Below, piece after piece: positions 36,356 through 45,979 of a DNA stretch of 64,000 nucleotides (positions are counted from its first letter, which is position 1; each line of letters opens with the position of its first letter). Source of the stretch: Nonomuraea cypriaca. GTDB taxonomy: Bacteria > Actinomycetota > Actinomycetes > Streptosporangiales > Streptosporangiaceae. The position numbers and the translations under genes were made by a program. The stretch covers positions 45,858 to 109,857 of the forward strand of contig NZ_JADOGI010000005.1 of assembly GCF_015645445.1 (NCBI RefSeq), read 5' to 3'. A model generated the notes under the pieces. It searched no databases. It saw nothing but the letters and a program-made list of their open reading frames with translations, and was not told the origin of the DNA.

Positions 36356-37762
36356 ATGACCGAGCCGACCCGGCTGACCGCCACCGAACTGACCGCCGCC
36401 TACCGCGACCGCAGTGTGTCGCCGGTGGAGGCCACCCGCGCCGCCCTCACGGCGATCGAGGCCGCCAACGACGACGTGAACGCCTTCGTCCTGGTCGACG
36501 CCGACGGCGCGCTGGCCGCCGCGAAGCAGTCGGAGTCCCGTTGGCGCGACGGTAGCCCCCGCGGACCCGGCGACGGGGTGCCCACCTCGATCAAGGACAT
36601 CCTCTACACCCGCGACTGGCCGACGCTACGTGGCACCGACCTCATCGGCGAGAAGGGGCCGTGGCCCGAGGACGCCCCTGTCGTGGCCCGACTACGCGAG
36701 ACCGGCGCCGTACTCGTGGGCAAGACCACCACGCCCGAGTTCGGGTGGAAGGGAGTCACCGACTCCCTGCGGCACGGTGCCACGGGAAATCCGTGGAACG
36801 CCGATCTGACCTCCGGCGGATCGAGCGGCGGCAGCGCGGCAGCGGTGGCCCTGGGCATGGGGGCGTGGTCGGTCGGCACCGACGGCGGTGGCTCGGTGCG
36901 CATCCCCGCCGCGTTCACCGGAACGGTCACGATCAAGCCGACGTACGGACTCGTCCCGATGTGGCCCGCCAGCCCGTTCGGCACCCTGTCACACGGCGGA
37001 CCCATGACCCGCACCGTCACGGACGCCGCTCTCATGCTCGACATACTCACCGGTTTCGACTCACGCGACTGGTCGGCTCTGCCCACCCCGGCGACCTCGT
37101 TCCTCGACGGGCTCGAAGACGGCGTCCGCGGCCTGCGCATCGCGTTCTCGCCGACTCTCGGTTATGTGCGTAACGACCCCGAGGTCGAGGCCGCCGTCCG
37201 GGCCGCCGCCGCCGTACTGGCCGACGCGGGGGCCGACGTCGAGGAGATCGATCCCGGCTTCACCGACCTCGTCGACGCCTTCCATGTCCTGTGGTTCACG
37301 GGCGCGGCCAAGGTCGTCGAGTCGTACGGACCCGACGCCCTGCGACGGGTCGACCCCGGACTGCGCCGCGCCATCGAGCGCACAGGAACCGTCAGCGCCG
37401 CGGACTATCTGGCGGCCACGGCGGTCCGGATGGACCTCGGTGTACGGATGGGGCGCTTCCACGAGACGTACGACCTGCTGCTGACGCCGACCCTGCCGAT
37501 CACCGCGTTCCCCAAGGGGATGGACACGCCGGAGGGCTGGCACTCCGAGGACTGGACCAGCTGGACGCCCTACACCTATCCGTTCAACATGACCCAGCAG
37601 CCCGCCGCCAGCGTGCCCTGCGGGTTCACCTCCGCCGGCCTGCCCGTCGGGCTGCAGATCGTCGGCCCCAGGCACGCCGACGCGCTCGTGCTGCGAGCCG
37701 CCCACGCCTACGAGTCGGCCACCGACTGGACCTCGGCCCTACCGCCGCTCGCTCGCCACTGA
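36356..37762 (+). CDS. Amidase signature family hydrolase
   Basis: 468 residues, usual length. The Ser-cisSer-Lys triad is complete: Lys in TSIKDI, cis-Ser in GGSSGGSAAAVALGM and the nucleophile in GTDGGGSVRIPAAFTG. AS-family enzymes hydrolyse amides, ureas or acylated amines. It starts nine bases after the dehydrogenase stop (GTAAGGAG in between). In this island it could split an N-acetylated or carbamoyl intermediate, including a gamma-N-acetyl isomer, but this is inference. Confidence 0.9.
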   Translation: MTEPTRLTATELTAAYRDRSVSPVEATRAALTAIEAANDDVNAFVLVDADGALAAAKQSESRWRDGSPRGPGDGVPTSIKDILYTRDWPTLRGTDLIGEKGPWPEDAPVVARLRETGAVLVGKTTTPEFGWKGVTDSLRHGATGNPWNADLTSGGSSGGSAAAVALGMGAWSVGTDGGGSVRIPAAFTGTVTIKPTYGLVPMWPASPFGTLSHGGPMTRTVTDAALMLDILTGFDSRDWSALPTPATSFLDGLEDGVRGLRIAFSPTLGYVRNDPEVEAAVRAAAAVLADAGADVEEIDPGFTDLVDAFHVLWFTGAAKVVESYGPDALRRVDPGLRRAIERTGTVSAADYLAATAVRMDLGVRMGRFHETYDLLLTPTLPITAFPKGMDTPEGWHSEDWTSWTPYTYPFNMTQQPAASVPCGFTSAGLPVGLQIVGPRHADALVLRAAHAYESATDWTSALPPLARH

Positions 37763-37792
37763 CAGCACATCCGATCCGCTTGGGAGAACGAC

Positions 37793-38299
37793 ATGGCTCG
37801 CTACATCACGGTCACCCTGGAATCGCGCCGCGTTTCCTGCACCGCCAGGCTGCTCGACGACGAGGCGCCGCGCACCGCGGCCGCCGTCTGGGACGCGCTT
37901 CCGCTGTCCGGTCAGGTCTTCCACGGCAAGTACGCCCGTAACGAGATCTACAACCTGGTGCCGGCGTTCGCGCGAGTCGAGCCCGGCAAGGAGAACACCA
38001 CGGTCACGCCCATTCCCGGGGACCTCTGTTACTTCGCGTTCGACGCCAATGATCTCGCCACGCCCTCGCACGGCTACGAGAGCGGCGGCGGCCCCAAGGA
38101 CCTTTCCCACATCATCGATCTGGCCCTGTTCTACGGGCGCAACAACCTGCTCATCAACGGCGACCAGGGCTGGGTGCCCGGCAACGTCTTCGGCACGGTC
38201 GTCGATGGCCTCGCGGAGATGGCCGCCGCCTGCCAGGACATCTGGATGGCCGGCGCCCGTGGCGAGACGCTGACGTACGCCCGCTCCCACGAGGACTGA
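37793..38299 (+). CDS. DUF3830 family protein (cyclophilin-like fold)
   Basis: 168 residues, full length for the family. Conserved features: CTARLLDDEAPRTAAAVWDALP, FHGKYARNEIYNLVP, PGDLCYFAF and FYGRNNLL near the middle. DUF3830 is described as cyclophilin-like, with no known enzymatic role. It is the third gene of the dehydrogenase-amidase operon (30-base gap with TTGGGAG), which suggests a helper function for that pathway. The next 197 bases (38300-38496) hold no gene. Confidence 0.8.
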   Translation: MARYITVTLESRRVSCTARLLDDEAPRTAAAVWDALPLSGQVFHGKYARNEIYNLVPAFARVEPGKENTTVTPIPGDLCYFAFDANDLATPSHGYESGGGPKDLSHIIDLALFYGRNNLLINGDQGWVPGNVFGTVVDGLAEMAAACQDIWMAGARGETLTYARSHED

Positions 38300-38496
38300 C
38301 GACACCGGCTCTCACGTGCGCGCCGGCGACCAACCCGACGTCCTGGGTCGCGGTGCCACCCGGCGCGGTAACCGTGGAGATGCGGTTCCAGGTGGTGGCC
38401 GCACGGAGCCGAGCGGCCCGTAGGCCTTCGCCGCCACGTCGCTGGTGGCACCGTCGGGTGAGCAACATGCGAGCCCACCCCGTACAGGTCCGGCGC

Positions 38497-39831
38497 TCAG
38501 CTCGGGGGTGCGCCGTTTCTGCTCAACTCCCGGTTGATGCCGGAATTCGTGCGTTGGTAGGCTACTCGCTGCCTGTGCCATTCCTTTCCGAGAAGGGTCA
38601 GGGTCAGCTTCTCCTCATCAAGAGTCGCGAGACCGCGCTTGCTCATCACCTCGATCTCTGATGCGAAGTCGGCGGTGAGGTCGGTGCCGAAGGCCGAGCG
38701 GTAGTGCGCGAGGTCCACCACGAAGTACTGGAGCAAATTGATGATGAAACGCTCCTTCTGCGCCTGGAGGCTGACCGGTTCGGAGACGCCGGTTATCACA
38801 TGCTCGCCTCGGTGGACGGCGGCAATATAGTTCTCGACGTTACGGCCGGTCGCATATCGGTGGTTATTGATGTAGCCGTAGGCTCCGGGACCCACGCCGA
38901 GCGACTCGGAGCTCGCGTTCCTTAACGACCAGTTGTTGTACTCGCTCTGGTAGCCGGGCTTGGCGAAGTAGTCGAACATGTAGTTCTGGAAGCCCATTGA
39001 GGCGGCCGCGTCGATAACATCGTCGTACATTTGCCGGACATTTTCTGATTCCTTGGGAAGGATTGCCGGGACCTTGCCGATCTGGATGAACCTGTGCTGC
39101 GGGGAATTTTGATGGATTCGATACAAATAGATCGTGAAGTGGCTGATGTTCAGGGCGTCCAGTCGGTTGAGATCCCGCTGCCAGGTCTCCCGGTCCTGTC
39201 CCGGCAGGTTGTACATCATGTCGAGTTGGACGTTGTGGAATCCGCGGGCTCCAAGCTCGCTGATCACCCTGGTGCTCTCGTCCGCGGCGTGTGGTGAGCC
39301 GATCGTTTTCAGTATGTACGGGTCGAACGACTGCACACCCAGGCTGACTCTCGTGACCTGCGAGTCGGCGACGAAGTCCAGTTTTGTCTTGTTGTAGTCG
39401 TGGGCGTTGCCCTCCAACGTCAACTCGTAGTCATGCGCGACCGGGAACAGGGCGAAGATCGTGTCGACGATCCGCTTGATGTTGGCGGTGGAGAAGATGG
39501 AGCCGGTCCCGCCGCCAAGGTATATCGCGCGCAGCCGACCTGTTCTGAAGCGCGTATAGGATGCCCATTGCCGCAGGTCCTCAAGGAGTGCGGAGACGTA
39601 GCGCTCCTCCTTGTCGAGCGGATCCCGTGGGGACAACAGTTCGTTGAAGTACGGGCAGGCATGGCAGCGAACCCGGCAGAAGGGGATCGCCAGGTACAGC
39701 ACGTAGTCGCGGCCTGCCTCGTCCAGCGCCAGCCGATCGTGGGCGAACCCGTGCCCTGCGGTGTTCGCTGACAACTGCGGTGGGAAGAGCGTGAACAGGG
39801 GGTCGTGCTTCTTCGGCAGGACGCTGGTCAT
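38497..39831 (-). CDS. HemW-like radical SAM protein in the RiPP cluster
   Basis: 444 residues. Radical SAM motif Cys52-x3-Cys56-x2-Cys59 (PFCRVRCHACPY) and YLGGGTGS, then HemW-type segments (SLGVQSFDPYILKTIG, QLDMMYNLPGQ, SLGVGPGAYGYINN) and a C-terminal HemN-like domain. Relatives are haem chaperones, methyltransferases or cyclopropanases, rarely anaerobic coproporphyrinogen dehydrogenases. Here it is the last gene of a ten-gene operon with a precursor peptide, its ATG overlapping the protease stop, and no haem genes lie nearby, so a peptide-modifying role is likely (inference). Confidence 0.88.
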   Translation of the reverse strand: MTSVLPKKHDPLFTLFPPQLSANTAGHGFAHDRLALDEAGRDYVLYLAIPFCRVRCHACPYFNELLSPRDPLDKEERYVSALLEDLRQWASYTRFRTGRLRAIYLGGGTGSIFSTANIKRIVDTIFALFPVAHDYELTLEGNAHDYNKTKLDFVADSQVTRVSLGVQSFDPYILKTIGSPHAADESTRVISELGARGFHNVQLDMMYNLPGQDRETWQRDLNRLDALNISHFTIYLYRIHQNSPQHRFIQIGKVPAILPKESENVRQMYDDVIDAAASMGFQNYMFDYFAKPGYQSEYNNWSLRNASSESLGVGPGAYGYINNHRYATGRNVENYIAAVHRGEHVITGVSEPVSLQAQKERFIINLLQYFVVDLAHYRSAFGTDLTADFASEIEVMSKRGLATLDEEKLTLTLLGKEWHRQRVAYQRTNSGINRELSRNGAPPS

Positions 39832-42566
39832 GCTTGCACTCCAGAGGTGATTGCCGCGGGGGTCGATGTGGCCAAGCTGCCGGATAGGTACGACAGCGCG
39901 CTCTCCGGTCCGATGGCGCCCAACGCGGCCGCGGGGCCTTCCTGATAGCGCCGTGCGGATTCGAGCACGGCATCGCGGTGGCTCCGTTTCGCAGCGTCAA
40001 GAATTCGCTTTCGTATCGAGTGCCAGCCGGTCGCTCGCGCGCGTACGAGATCTGCCGCTTGGTCATGCACTGACGGTGGTCGATTCAGGCTCACGACGGC
40101 TGCCGTCCTTCCGGCGGCCAACTCGTCCTCCTCCGGGGGACGGGTTGCCATCTCGGTCAACAGGTCGCCCATTGCGGCGAGTGCATCGCCCAGCCGGTCA
40201 CTGCCGGCGGCGGCGAGAGTCAACGCACCGGTACGCCAGGAAAGAGCGGCCTTGCTGCCGTGCGCGGAAGCCGCGCGCAACGTTCGATAGAGCCGACGGT
40301 CGAGAATTGCGGCCAGGAGAAGATCTGCGGCGGCATCAGGGTGTGCGGCGGGAACGCTCCGATACGTGAGCAGCACGTATGGGGGCCCACTCGACGACGG
40401 CAGCAGCACGGGATCACCATTTGAGGGGAGCGTCACGGCCAGCGGGTCACCCGGCGCTTGTCGCACGGTTCCGGAGAACTCGCCCCAGGCGATCTCGTCA
40501 GGCAGCGGAACATTCGGCTCCTGGGTGATTACTACCGTGCGTGGCATGCGGGCCAGGTCCTTGGTGGCCGCCGTGAACAGGCTTCGTGCGGTGCTCGGAT
40601 CTTCGAGAAGTGAGCGAAGGCGGTGCCTGGCAGCCAGGCCATTCACGCGGTCATCCACAACTCCGGTCAGCGACACACGTGCCGCCGTCGCGGAGCGGAG
40701 CAGCGACAATCCGGCAGGTGCGGCGGCCGCGGTGCGCAGTCCTCGCATGGCCCGCTCCGCCCAGCCGGCGGGATCATCACGCATTGCCGCGAAACGCCGC
40801 ATCAGCCAAGAATGCGCCGCGTGAATGTCGTCGCGATGGCTGGTCAGCGATGCCCGCACCCACAGGCGAGGCACGTCTACGTTGCTCTCGTGCGCTTCCA
40901 CCACGACGTCCGTCGTGACCCGCCAGCGCGCGCTGTGGTTGAACGGCGCGGCCAGCAACCGGAGGATCGGCAGAAAACGGGGCGCCAGTCCGCACAGGTC
41001 GATGTCCACGGTGGCGTAGCCGACCCCGTTGGTGTCGGTACGCCACAACCAGAGTTCGTCATCGAGTCGCTCAGGCTCGCTGCTGGCGCTGCGGGGAGAC
41101 AGCTCCTTGATGGTCACCAGCGGCGGTGTTGCTGCGATGCGGGAATCAACCCGGCGGGGCTTTCCGAGGGGGAGCGCGGCCACGGCGGTGTCGAAAGACT
41201 GCCTGGCAGTCGGCCCGGTACGGTCCACGATCACTCGGCCGATCGAGCCGAGTCCGTTCGTCAGCACCTGCAATGTCCGCTCCGGTTCGTCAAGTTGCGA
41301 GCGCAGGTGGCTTTCCAGGTCGAACACGTCGAGGGGATCGGCGCCCCGGGTCAGCGGGAGGACGGCGTCCAGCACCTGCTGGACCGGCCACATGGGTGCC
41401 GGATGAGGACGATGGCTGCGGTCGTACGCGTCCAGCAGCTTGCGCTGCGCCGCGGCCCGGATGTCGTCGCTGCCGAATGCCGTGGGGAGTGCCTCTGCCA
41501 AGACCTCATGCGCCCGTGCCGCGTCACCCGGCTTCCGTGTGACGACGCCCACCCCGAAGATCGTGTGCGGATAGATGGCGTGAACGCCCGAGCCCGGTGC
41601 ATACCGTACGACGCCGCAGGCTTTCAGCGCCTCCCGCAAGGACCCTTCCCTCTTCCTCGCAAGAGCGTCCTGGAGAATCTGGGCACGAGCTATCGCTCCC
41701 GGCACATCCACAGGCTCAAGTCCGATGGCCACCATCGCGTCGCCCGTCCCGGGCCCAGCCGCGCCGGCGACCTTGACGACCAGGCTCTTGTCAGGCTGCG
41801 GAGTAACTTCCGGGCGCAAGTCACCGGGCGGCCTGAACGTGCTGTGCTCCAGCACCCGCATCGCTCTCCGCTGGAACCGGGACGCAGGCAGGTCTCCCGC
41901 AGTGATCAGCCAGATGCGCCCGGGGTGGTAGAAACTTCGGTGGTATTCGCGGGCGTCATCCGGTACGACCCCTACGAGGTCAAGTGGCTGTAACCCCTGC
42001 CCTTGCAGCAAGGACATGGTGCTCTGGCCGTACAGGCTGGCGGCCAGCGCCGGCACGGCAAGGGATGGCGGGTCGCCCAGGCGCGTGACGGCCTCCTGCC
42101 ACACGACGCCGCCATAGAGGCCGGTTCCGCTGGCAGACGAATGAACTCCGAATGCTTCCTCGGCGAAGTCCTCCTCGTGCAGCAGGGGGTGGAACACGCC
42201 GTCGATAAGCGCGTCGGTGAGGAGGTCCGCGCTGGCCGGGCAGGTCGTGGCGGCGACAAAGCTGGTGTGGCCAGGCCCGGTGAACGCATTCATGAAGGTG
42301 GCCGCAGTACGGTTCAGAAGCGCCGGAAACAGATGTCTGACCGGAAACAGCCGCGACCCCGACCCGATCCAATGCTCCAACATGTGTGGTAAGCCCGGCC
42401 GACCAGGCGTGGGCGTGTGCGCGGCGAGCGCGATCACCAGGTGCGGGGTCGGAGTGGCGACATGGACGTGCCGCAGTCCGGTCACGCGCTCCACGAACTC
42501 GGTGATGCGCACACCGTCGATGTCCCGTTCGGCGATCGGCTCGAAACTCGCGACCTGTCCCGTCAT
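39828..42566 (-). CDS. M16C-type zinc metalloprotease (insulinase/PreP-like)
   Basis: 912 residues, the size of presequence-protease-type M16C enzymes with four half-domains in one chain. The inverted zinc motif is intact: His61-x-x-Glu64-His65 (PHMLEHW), and Glu158 in GVVWQEA is the likely third ligand. These proteases close around short unfolded peptides of a few kDa, a good match to removing a leader from a 40-residue precursor. No signal peptide, so it acts in the cytoplasm. Coupled by ATGA overlaps to the E1-like gene before it and the radical SAM gene after it. Confidence 0.87.
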   Translation of the reverse strand: MTGQVASFEPIAERDIDGVRITEFVERVTGLRHVHVATPTPHLVIALAAHTPTPGRPGLPHMLEHWIGSGSRLFPVRHLFPALLNRTAATFMNAFTGPGHTSFVAATTCPASADLLTDALIDGVFHPLLHEEDFAEEAFGVHSSASGTGLYGGVVWQEAVTRLGDPPSLAVPALAASLYGQSTMSLLQGQGLQPLDLVGVVPDDAREYHRSFYHPGRIWLITAGDLPASRFQRRAMRVLEHSTFRPPGDLRPEVTPQPDKSLVVKVAGAAGPGTGDAMVAIGLEPVDVPGAIARAQILQDALARKREGSLREALKACGVVRYAPGSGVHAIYPHTIFGVGVVTRKPGDAARAHEVLAEALPTAFGSDDIRAAAQRKLLDAYDRSHRPHPAPMWPVQQVLDAVLPLTRGADPLDVFDLESHLRSQLDEPERTLQVLTNGLGSIGRVIVDRTGPTARQSFDTAVAALPLGKPRRVDSRIAATPPLVTIKELSPRSASSEPERLDDELWLWRTDTNGVGYATVDIDLCGLAPRFLPILRLLAAPFNHSARWRVTTDVVVEAHESNVDVPRLWVRASLTSHRDDIHAAHSWLMRRFAAMRDDPAGWAERAMRGLRTAAAAPAGLSLLRSATAARVSLTGVVDDRVNGLAARHRLRSLLEDPSTARSLFTAATKDLARMPRTVVITQEPNVPLPDEIAWGEFSGTVRQAPGDPLAVTLPSNGDPVLLPSSSGPPYVLLTYRSVPAAHPDAAADLLLAAILDRRLYRTLRAASAHGSKAALSWRTGALTLAAAGSDRLGDALAAMGDLLTEMATRPPEEDELAAGRTAAVVSLNRPPSVHDQAADLVRARATGWHSIRKRILDAAKRSHRDAVLESARRYQEGPAAALGAIGPESALSYLSGSLATSTPAAITSGVQA

Positions 42567-43663
42567 GCGGCACCGTCCTCTTCCGCCGTCGCTGCCCCTT
42601 CACCGGCGCACACAGGACACGTCTTTTGTGGTGGCAGCGGTCGCACGCCTGCGGTTCCGTCCGGCTTCCACTCCCAGATTCCATTGATCGTCAACGGCTG
42701 CCCGGCTCCGGCAAGGTGCCGGAGCACCTCTCCGGTCGCCACACTCGCGGTGAGACTGGCAACGGTCGCCAGCCCACCGGAATTGCCACGGGGAAGGCGG
42801 CGCATGCGCGCGACGGTTTCGGGAAAGGCGGGTGTGGACAGTGCCAGCGCCGCCCATTCACACATGGGACATGCGCTCCTGCCCGGCACGTAGAACGGAC
42901 CTACCCTCAGCCCGCTCGGGTGCAGCAGAGGGCGCCCGGTCTGTCGGCAGGCCTCGGCCAGCCACTGGCGGATCAGCCACGTCGGCTGGTCTGCGGACGC
43001 TACCACCATGTCCACGTCGCCAGCGATCGGCACCATGTCTCTCGCACCGCTCACCGGGCGGGCGACTGTGCGAATGTCGGCGCGTGGGGCGAAGCGGAGC
43101 AATGCCTCCGCCGCGGCATCGACCTTTGACCGGCCAATGTCGTGTTCGCCAAAGAGAATAGAGCGGTTGAGGTTGGAGGGCTCGACGCGGTCGGCATCCA
43201 CCAGGACGAAATTGCGGACTCCGCAACAAGCGAGGCCGTAGAGCAACCAGCTCCCCATGCCTCCGGTGCCCACCACGGCTACGCGGGCGTCAAGCATTCG
43301 TCTGAGGCGCTCGTGACGTGATGTCCCCTCCTCCTCCAGCTCGGAGAAGTAGTTCAGCAGCCGGTCGAACCGCGCCGCGTCTTCGGCGAGCAGAAGGGGA
43401 CTGACACGTACCTCTTCAAGAAACCGTGCTTCGCTGAGCGTCTCGGTCAGCTCTCTGGCGCGTGCGCGCTCGGAGTCCGGCCAGTCGGCGGTGGCCCGGT
43501 CGAGGTCGCTGAAACCATCCGCGAGCAGGTGCAGGATTCGCTCCTCCACTTCAGTGAAGGGCTGCACCCGAATCACTTTTGCGCGCAGTCGCATGACCAG
43601 GGCATCGGCGAGGGGCAGTAATTGCGTACGGCCGCGCAACCGCAGTGAGGTGTTGGTCGACAC
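42563..43663 (-). CDS. E1/ThiF-like adenylyltransferase with RRE-like N-terminus
   Basis: 366 residues. Residues 1-115 resemble the leader-peptide-binding winged-helix (RRE) region of azoline-cluster E1-like proteins (LRLRGRTQLLPLADALVMRL...LHLLADG). Then the ThiF fold: GTGGMGSW (132-139), DADRVEPSNLNR (156-167), Lys180, ASADQP, and a zinc site made of Cys265/268 and Cys349/352. No conserved thioester cysteine, as in MccB and PaaA. Probably binds the precursor and activates a carboxyl or amide by adenylation. No YcaO partner is in the cluster. GTG start three bases after the previous stop. Confidence 0.85.
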   Translation of the reverse strand: MSTNTSLRLRGRTQLLPLADALVMRLRAKVIRVQPFTEVEERILHLLADGFSDLDRATADWPDSERARARELTETLSEARFLEEVRVSPLLLAEDAARFDRLLNYFSELEEEGTSRHERLRRMLDARVAVVGTGGMGSWLLYGLACCGVRNFVLVDADRVEPSNLNRSILFGEHDIGRSKVDAAAEALLRFAPRADIRTVARPVSGARDMVPIAGDVDMVVASADQPTWLIRQWLAEACRQTGRPLLHPSGLRVGPFYVPGRSACPMCEWAALALSTPAFPETVARMRRLPRGNSGGLATVASLTASVATGEVLRHLAGAGQPLTINGIWEWKPDGTAGVRPLPPQKTCPVCAGEGAATAEEDGAA

Positions 43664-43666
43664 CGG

Positions 43667-44914
43667 TCAGTCCTGCGCCACGGTGTGGAACTGCTCCACC
43701 AGGCGCCTTCCGCCGGGGGTGAAGGAGGTTTCCGCCGAATCGAGTGTGCGCAGGGCCTGCCACAGTTCTTTCCGCACTTCCGCGTACCGTTGTGCCAGGG
43801 AAGGAGCGGAGTCGTACCGCATCATCGCGGTGAGCATCTGCAGAATCCGCGCGAACACGAAGGTACCGTGCAGGATCTGGTGCATGGGGCGGGCGTCGTC
43901 GCGCCACGGCGACGCGACCAACTTGTCCGGTGTGGACTCGATCATCGGGTCGTCTTCCATGAGCAACATCAGCCGATGATGACTCGCTTCATGGAGGAGG
44001 TGTTCGGTGGTGTACAGGGTGTCCGAAAACGGCGCGAACCGCTCGCTCATGAAGATCGTGCCAAAGAAGCCCGTGTCGGTGAAGGTAGAGATCAGCTTGC
44101 TCTGGACCGGCGCCACGATCTTTATGTACGAGCGGAACTCCGCTCCGAACTCGGGGCAAGCGGAGTCAAGCAGACTGATCGCACGCTCTATGGCGTCGAC
44201 CACGTCCATACCAACCGGCTGATAGGCCGACAAGTCCCGGGGAGGATATCCCGGGATAGCGCTGCGCGCGTTCTGACTCTCGAAGAACCGCAGAAACCAT
44301 GGGTCGGACGCGTCTACCTCGACGTTGCCGTCTGCGATCAACGGCCGGGACACGAGTAGGTCTGCATCGACGTCCTGCGGATCGAGCAATCGGGCTGCGG
44401 ACACCCGCCACGTCCGGTCATCGACCGTGATGTCGAGAGTATCGCCCTCGACCCGGACGATACTCTCCGCCGCATCTCTCACCGGGAGCGAGATGTGCCT
44501 GGCGTGTCCGGGAAACCGCAACTCCCCCTTTTCGGAAAGAGGCAGCGCAACCGTTGCGTCGGAAAGCCCGCCGCGCAGCGCCGGTACCAGCACGAATCTT
44601 CCAAAATGCTTGAGCAGTGTGGACAGCTGTGCATTGTCACCGCTTCCTACGGCGGCCTTGACTTTGATCCACCATGTGCAGAAAAGCGGATGCTGTGCGA
44701 TGTCGCCGCGTTGGCTTTCGGTAAGTCCGTCGTAGATTTCCAAGAGGTTTCCGACGGTTGTCGCCTGAGCGTGATCCAATCGGTCCATCAGGCGGGGAAT
44801 AACCCTGGAAACGCCTCGCGCGACACGAGTGCGGTAGCGGTTCAGCGGCTCGTCAGGATAGGCATCGGCGACCGCGATGGGGGGGAGGGTCGGGTGTGTG
44901 CCGGTAATCGACAT
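43667..44914 (-). CDS. HExxH-motif putative peptide beta-hydroxylase, paralogue 2
   Basis: 415 residues. The motif His308-Glu-Ala-Ser-His312 (LLHEASHHR) is followed by HQILHGTFVFAR (His349), the arrangement shared with paralogue 1 and with the family named HEXXH motif domain/aKG-HExxH-type peptide beta-hydroxylase. Family knowledge: such proteins are found in RiPP clusters and are thought to hydroxylate side chains using iron and 2-oxoglutarate. About 75 residues longer than paralogue 1, mostly between 110 and 200. It is preceded by paralogue 1 (30-base gap) and followed by the E1-like gene. Confidence 0.82.
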   Translation of the reverse strand: MSITGTHPTLPPIAVADAYPDEPLNRYRTRVARGVSRVIPRLMDRLDHAQATTVGNLLEIYDGLTESQRGDIAQHPLFCTWWIKVKAAVGSGDNAQLSTLLKHFGRFVLVPALRGGLSDATVALPLSEKGELRFPGHARHISLPVRDAAESIVRVEGDTLDITVDDRTWRVSAARLLDPQDVDADLLVSRPLIADGNVEVDASDPWFLRFFESQNARSAIPGYPPRDLSAYQPVGMDVVDAIERAISLLDSACPEFGAEFRSYIKIVAPVQSKLISTFTDTGFFGTIFMSERFAPFSDTLYTTEHLLHEASHHRLMLLMEDDPMIESTPDKLVASPWRDDARPMHQILHGTFVFARILQMLTAMMRYDSAPSLAQRYAEVRKELWQALRTLDSAETSFTPGGRRLVEQFHTVAQD

Positions 44915-44944
44915 AATAGCCTTCCTCGAAGGGATCGGATCGGT

Positions 44945-45964
44945 TCAGTGAAGGGCCGATGCGGATACCTTGGCGCTGATCTCCCGCGCGACCTCGCGAA
45001 ATTCTTGGAATTGTGCACGTCCAAGTGGGGTCAGCCGCACCGAGTTCTCGATGAGCTCCAATGCCTCGGTCTGCATGGCGTGGACCTCGTGCAATCGGGA
45101 AAGCCAGACATCGCCGCCGGCGACCGTGTGGGCGCGCAGCAGGAATCGAGCGATCCGGGCGAAGACGAAGGCTCCGTGGTAGAGGCCGTCCACCGGGCGG
45201 GGCACCTTCCGGTACGGCGAGTGCAGTCGTTCCTCTGGCGGGTGTTGGTGCACGGGGTGCATGTGGAATACCGCGTTCATGCGTAGGTGGCTGGTTTCAT
45301 GGATGATCCGCTCAGCGGCGACCGCCACGTCGTCGAGGTCGGTCCGAAGGAAGATCAGTCCGTTGAGCACGGTGTTGCTGAAGGCGACAGTCTCCGCGCT
45401 GTGAATCGGCACAATCTGCTTTACCAGTAGGTTGATCTCGCGGCCCATCTCTGGCCACACGGCGTCGATCAGGTCGAGTGCGGCGGTGAGCCCCGCCACG
45501 GCTTCGCCGGGTGGGGCCGGGGCGACGTCGCCCTGGTTGCGGTCCAGTTGCGTCTTGGCGTTGGCGGTGGTGATGTATTCCGTAATCCATGGATGGCCGG
45601 AGTCCACGACGATTTGGTCACGTAGCACGACGTGGTCGTTGTCGGTCGTGGGCTCGATGAGGCGAGGCAGGTGCTCTACCCACGACATGAGCTCGGCGAC
45701 GTCACCGCGTTGGTACCCGAGTGAGAGCCGGTGCCACCAGTAGCCGAACAGCGGCGCCATCACCACCTCGCGCTGCGCCTCCGGGGACTTCCGTTCATAG
45801 TCGGCCAGTGCCGACCGGATCAGCGACCCGGCCTGCTCGGGTAGGCGCCGGACGAGTGCGGGGAGCACGACACGAATGGCGACGCAGCGCTTGCTGACGA
45901 ACGCCTCCTGGTACGGGTCGTCCTCCCCCACACAAGCCAGCACAGACGGGACCAACTCGGTCAT
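44945..45964 (-). CDS. HExxH-motif putative peptide beta-hydroxylase, paralogue 1
   Basis: 339 residues. His222-Glu-Thr-Ser-His226 (RIIHETSHLRM) and LYHGAFVFARI (His263) are the conserved metal-site segments; the preceding NTVLNGLIFLRTD strand is the counterpart of TGFFGTIFMSER in paralogue 2. Clear tandem duplicates with well-diverged sequence, suggesting two different target residues in the precursor. Begins 15 bases after a TPR gene, and each HExxH gene can be matched with one of the two TPR proteins. Confidence 0.82.
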   Translation of the reverse strand: MTELVPSVLACVGEDDPYQEAFVSKRCVAIRVVLPALVRRLPEQAGSLIRSALADYERKSPEAQREVVMAPLFGYWWHRLSLGYQRGDVAELMSWVEHLPRLIEPTTDNDHVVLRDQIVVDSGHPWITEYITTANAKTQLDRNQGDVAPAPPGEAVAGLTAALDLIDAVWPEMGREINLLVKQIVPIHSAETVAFSNTVLNGLIFLRTDLDDVAVAAERIIHETSHLRMNAVFHMHPVHQHPPEERLHSPYRKVPRPVDGLYHGAFVFARIARFLLRAHTVAGGDVWLSRLHEVHAMQTEALELIENSVRLTPLGRAQFQEFREVAREISAKVSASALH

Positions 45965-45979
45965 GGATACTCCTTTGGC

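Noticed and set aside
38497..39831. Housekeeping coproporphyrinogen oxidase/haem gene
   Set aside because: Operon context, translational coupling to a protease and absence of haem genes favour a role in the peptide cluster, although the fold is HemW-like.
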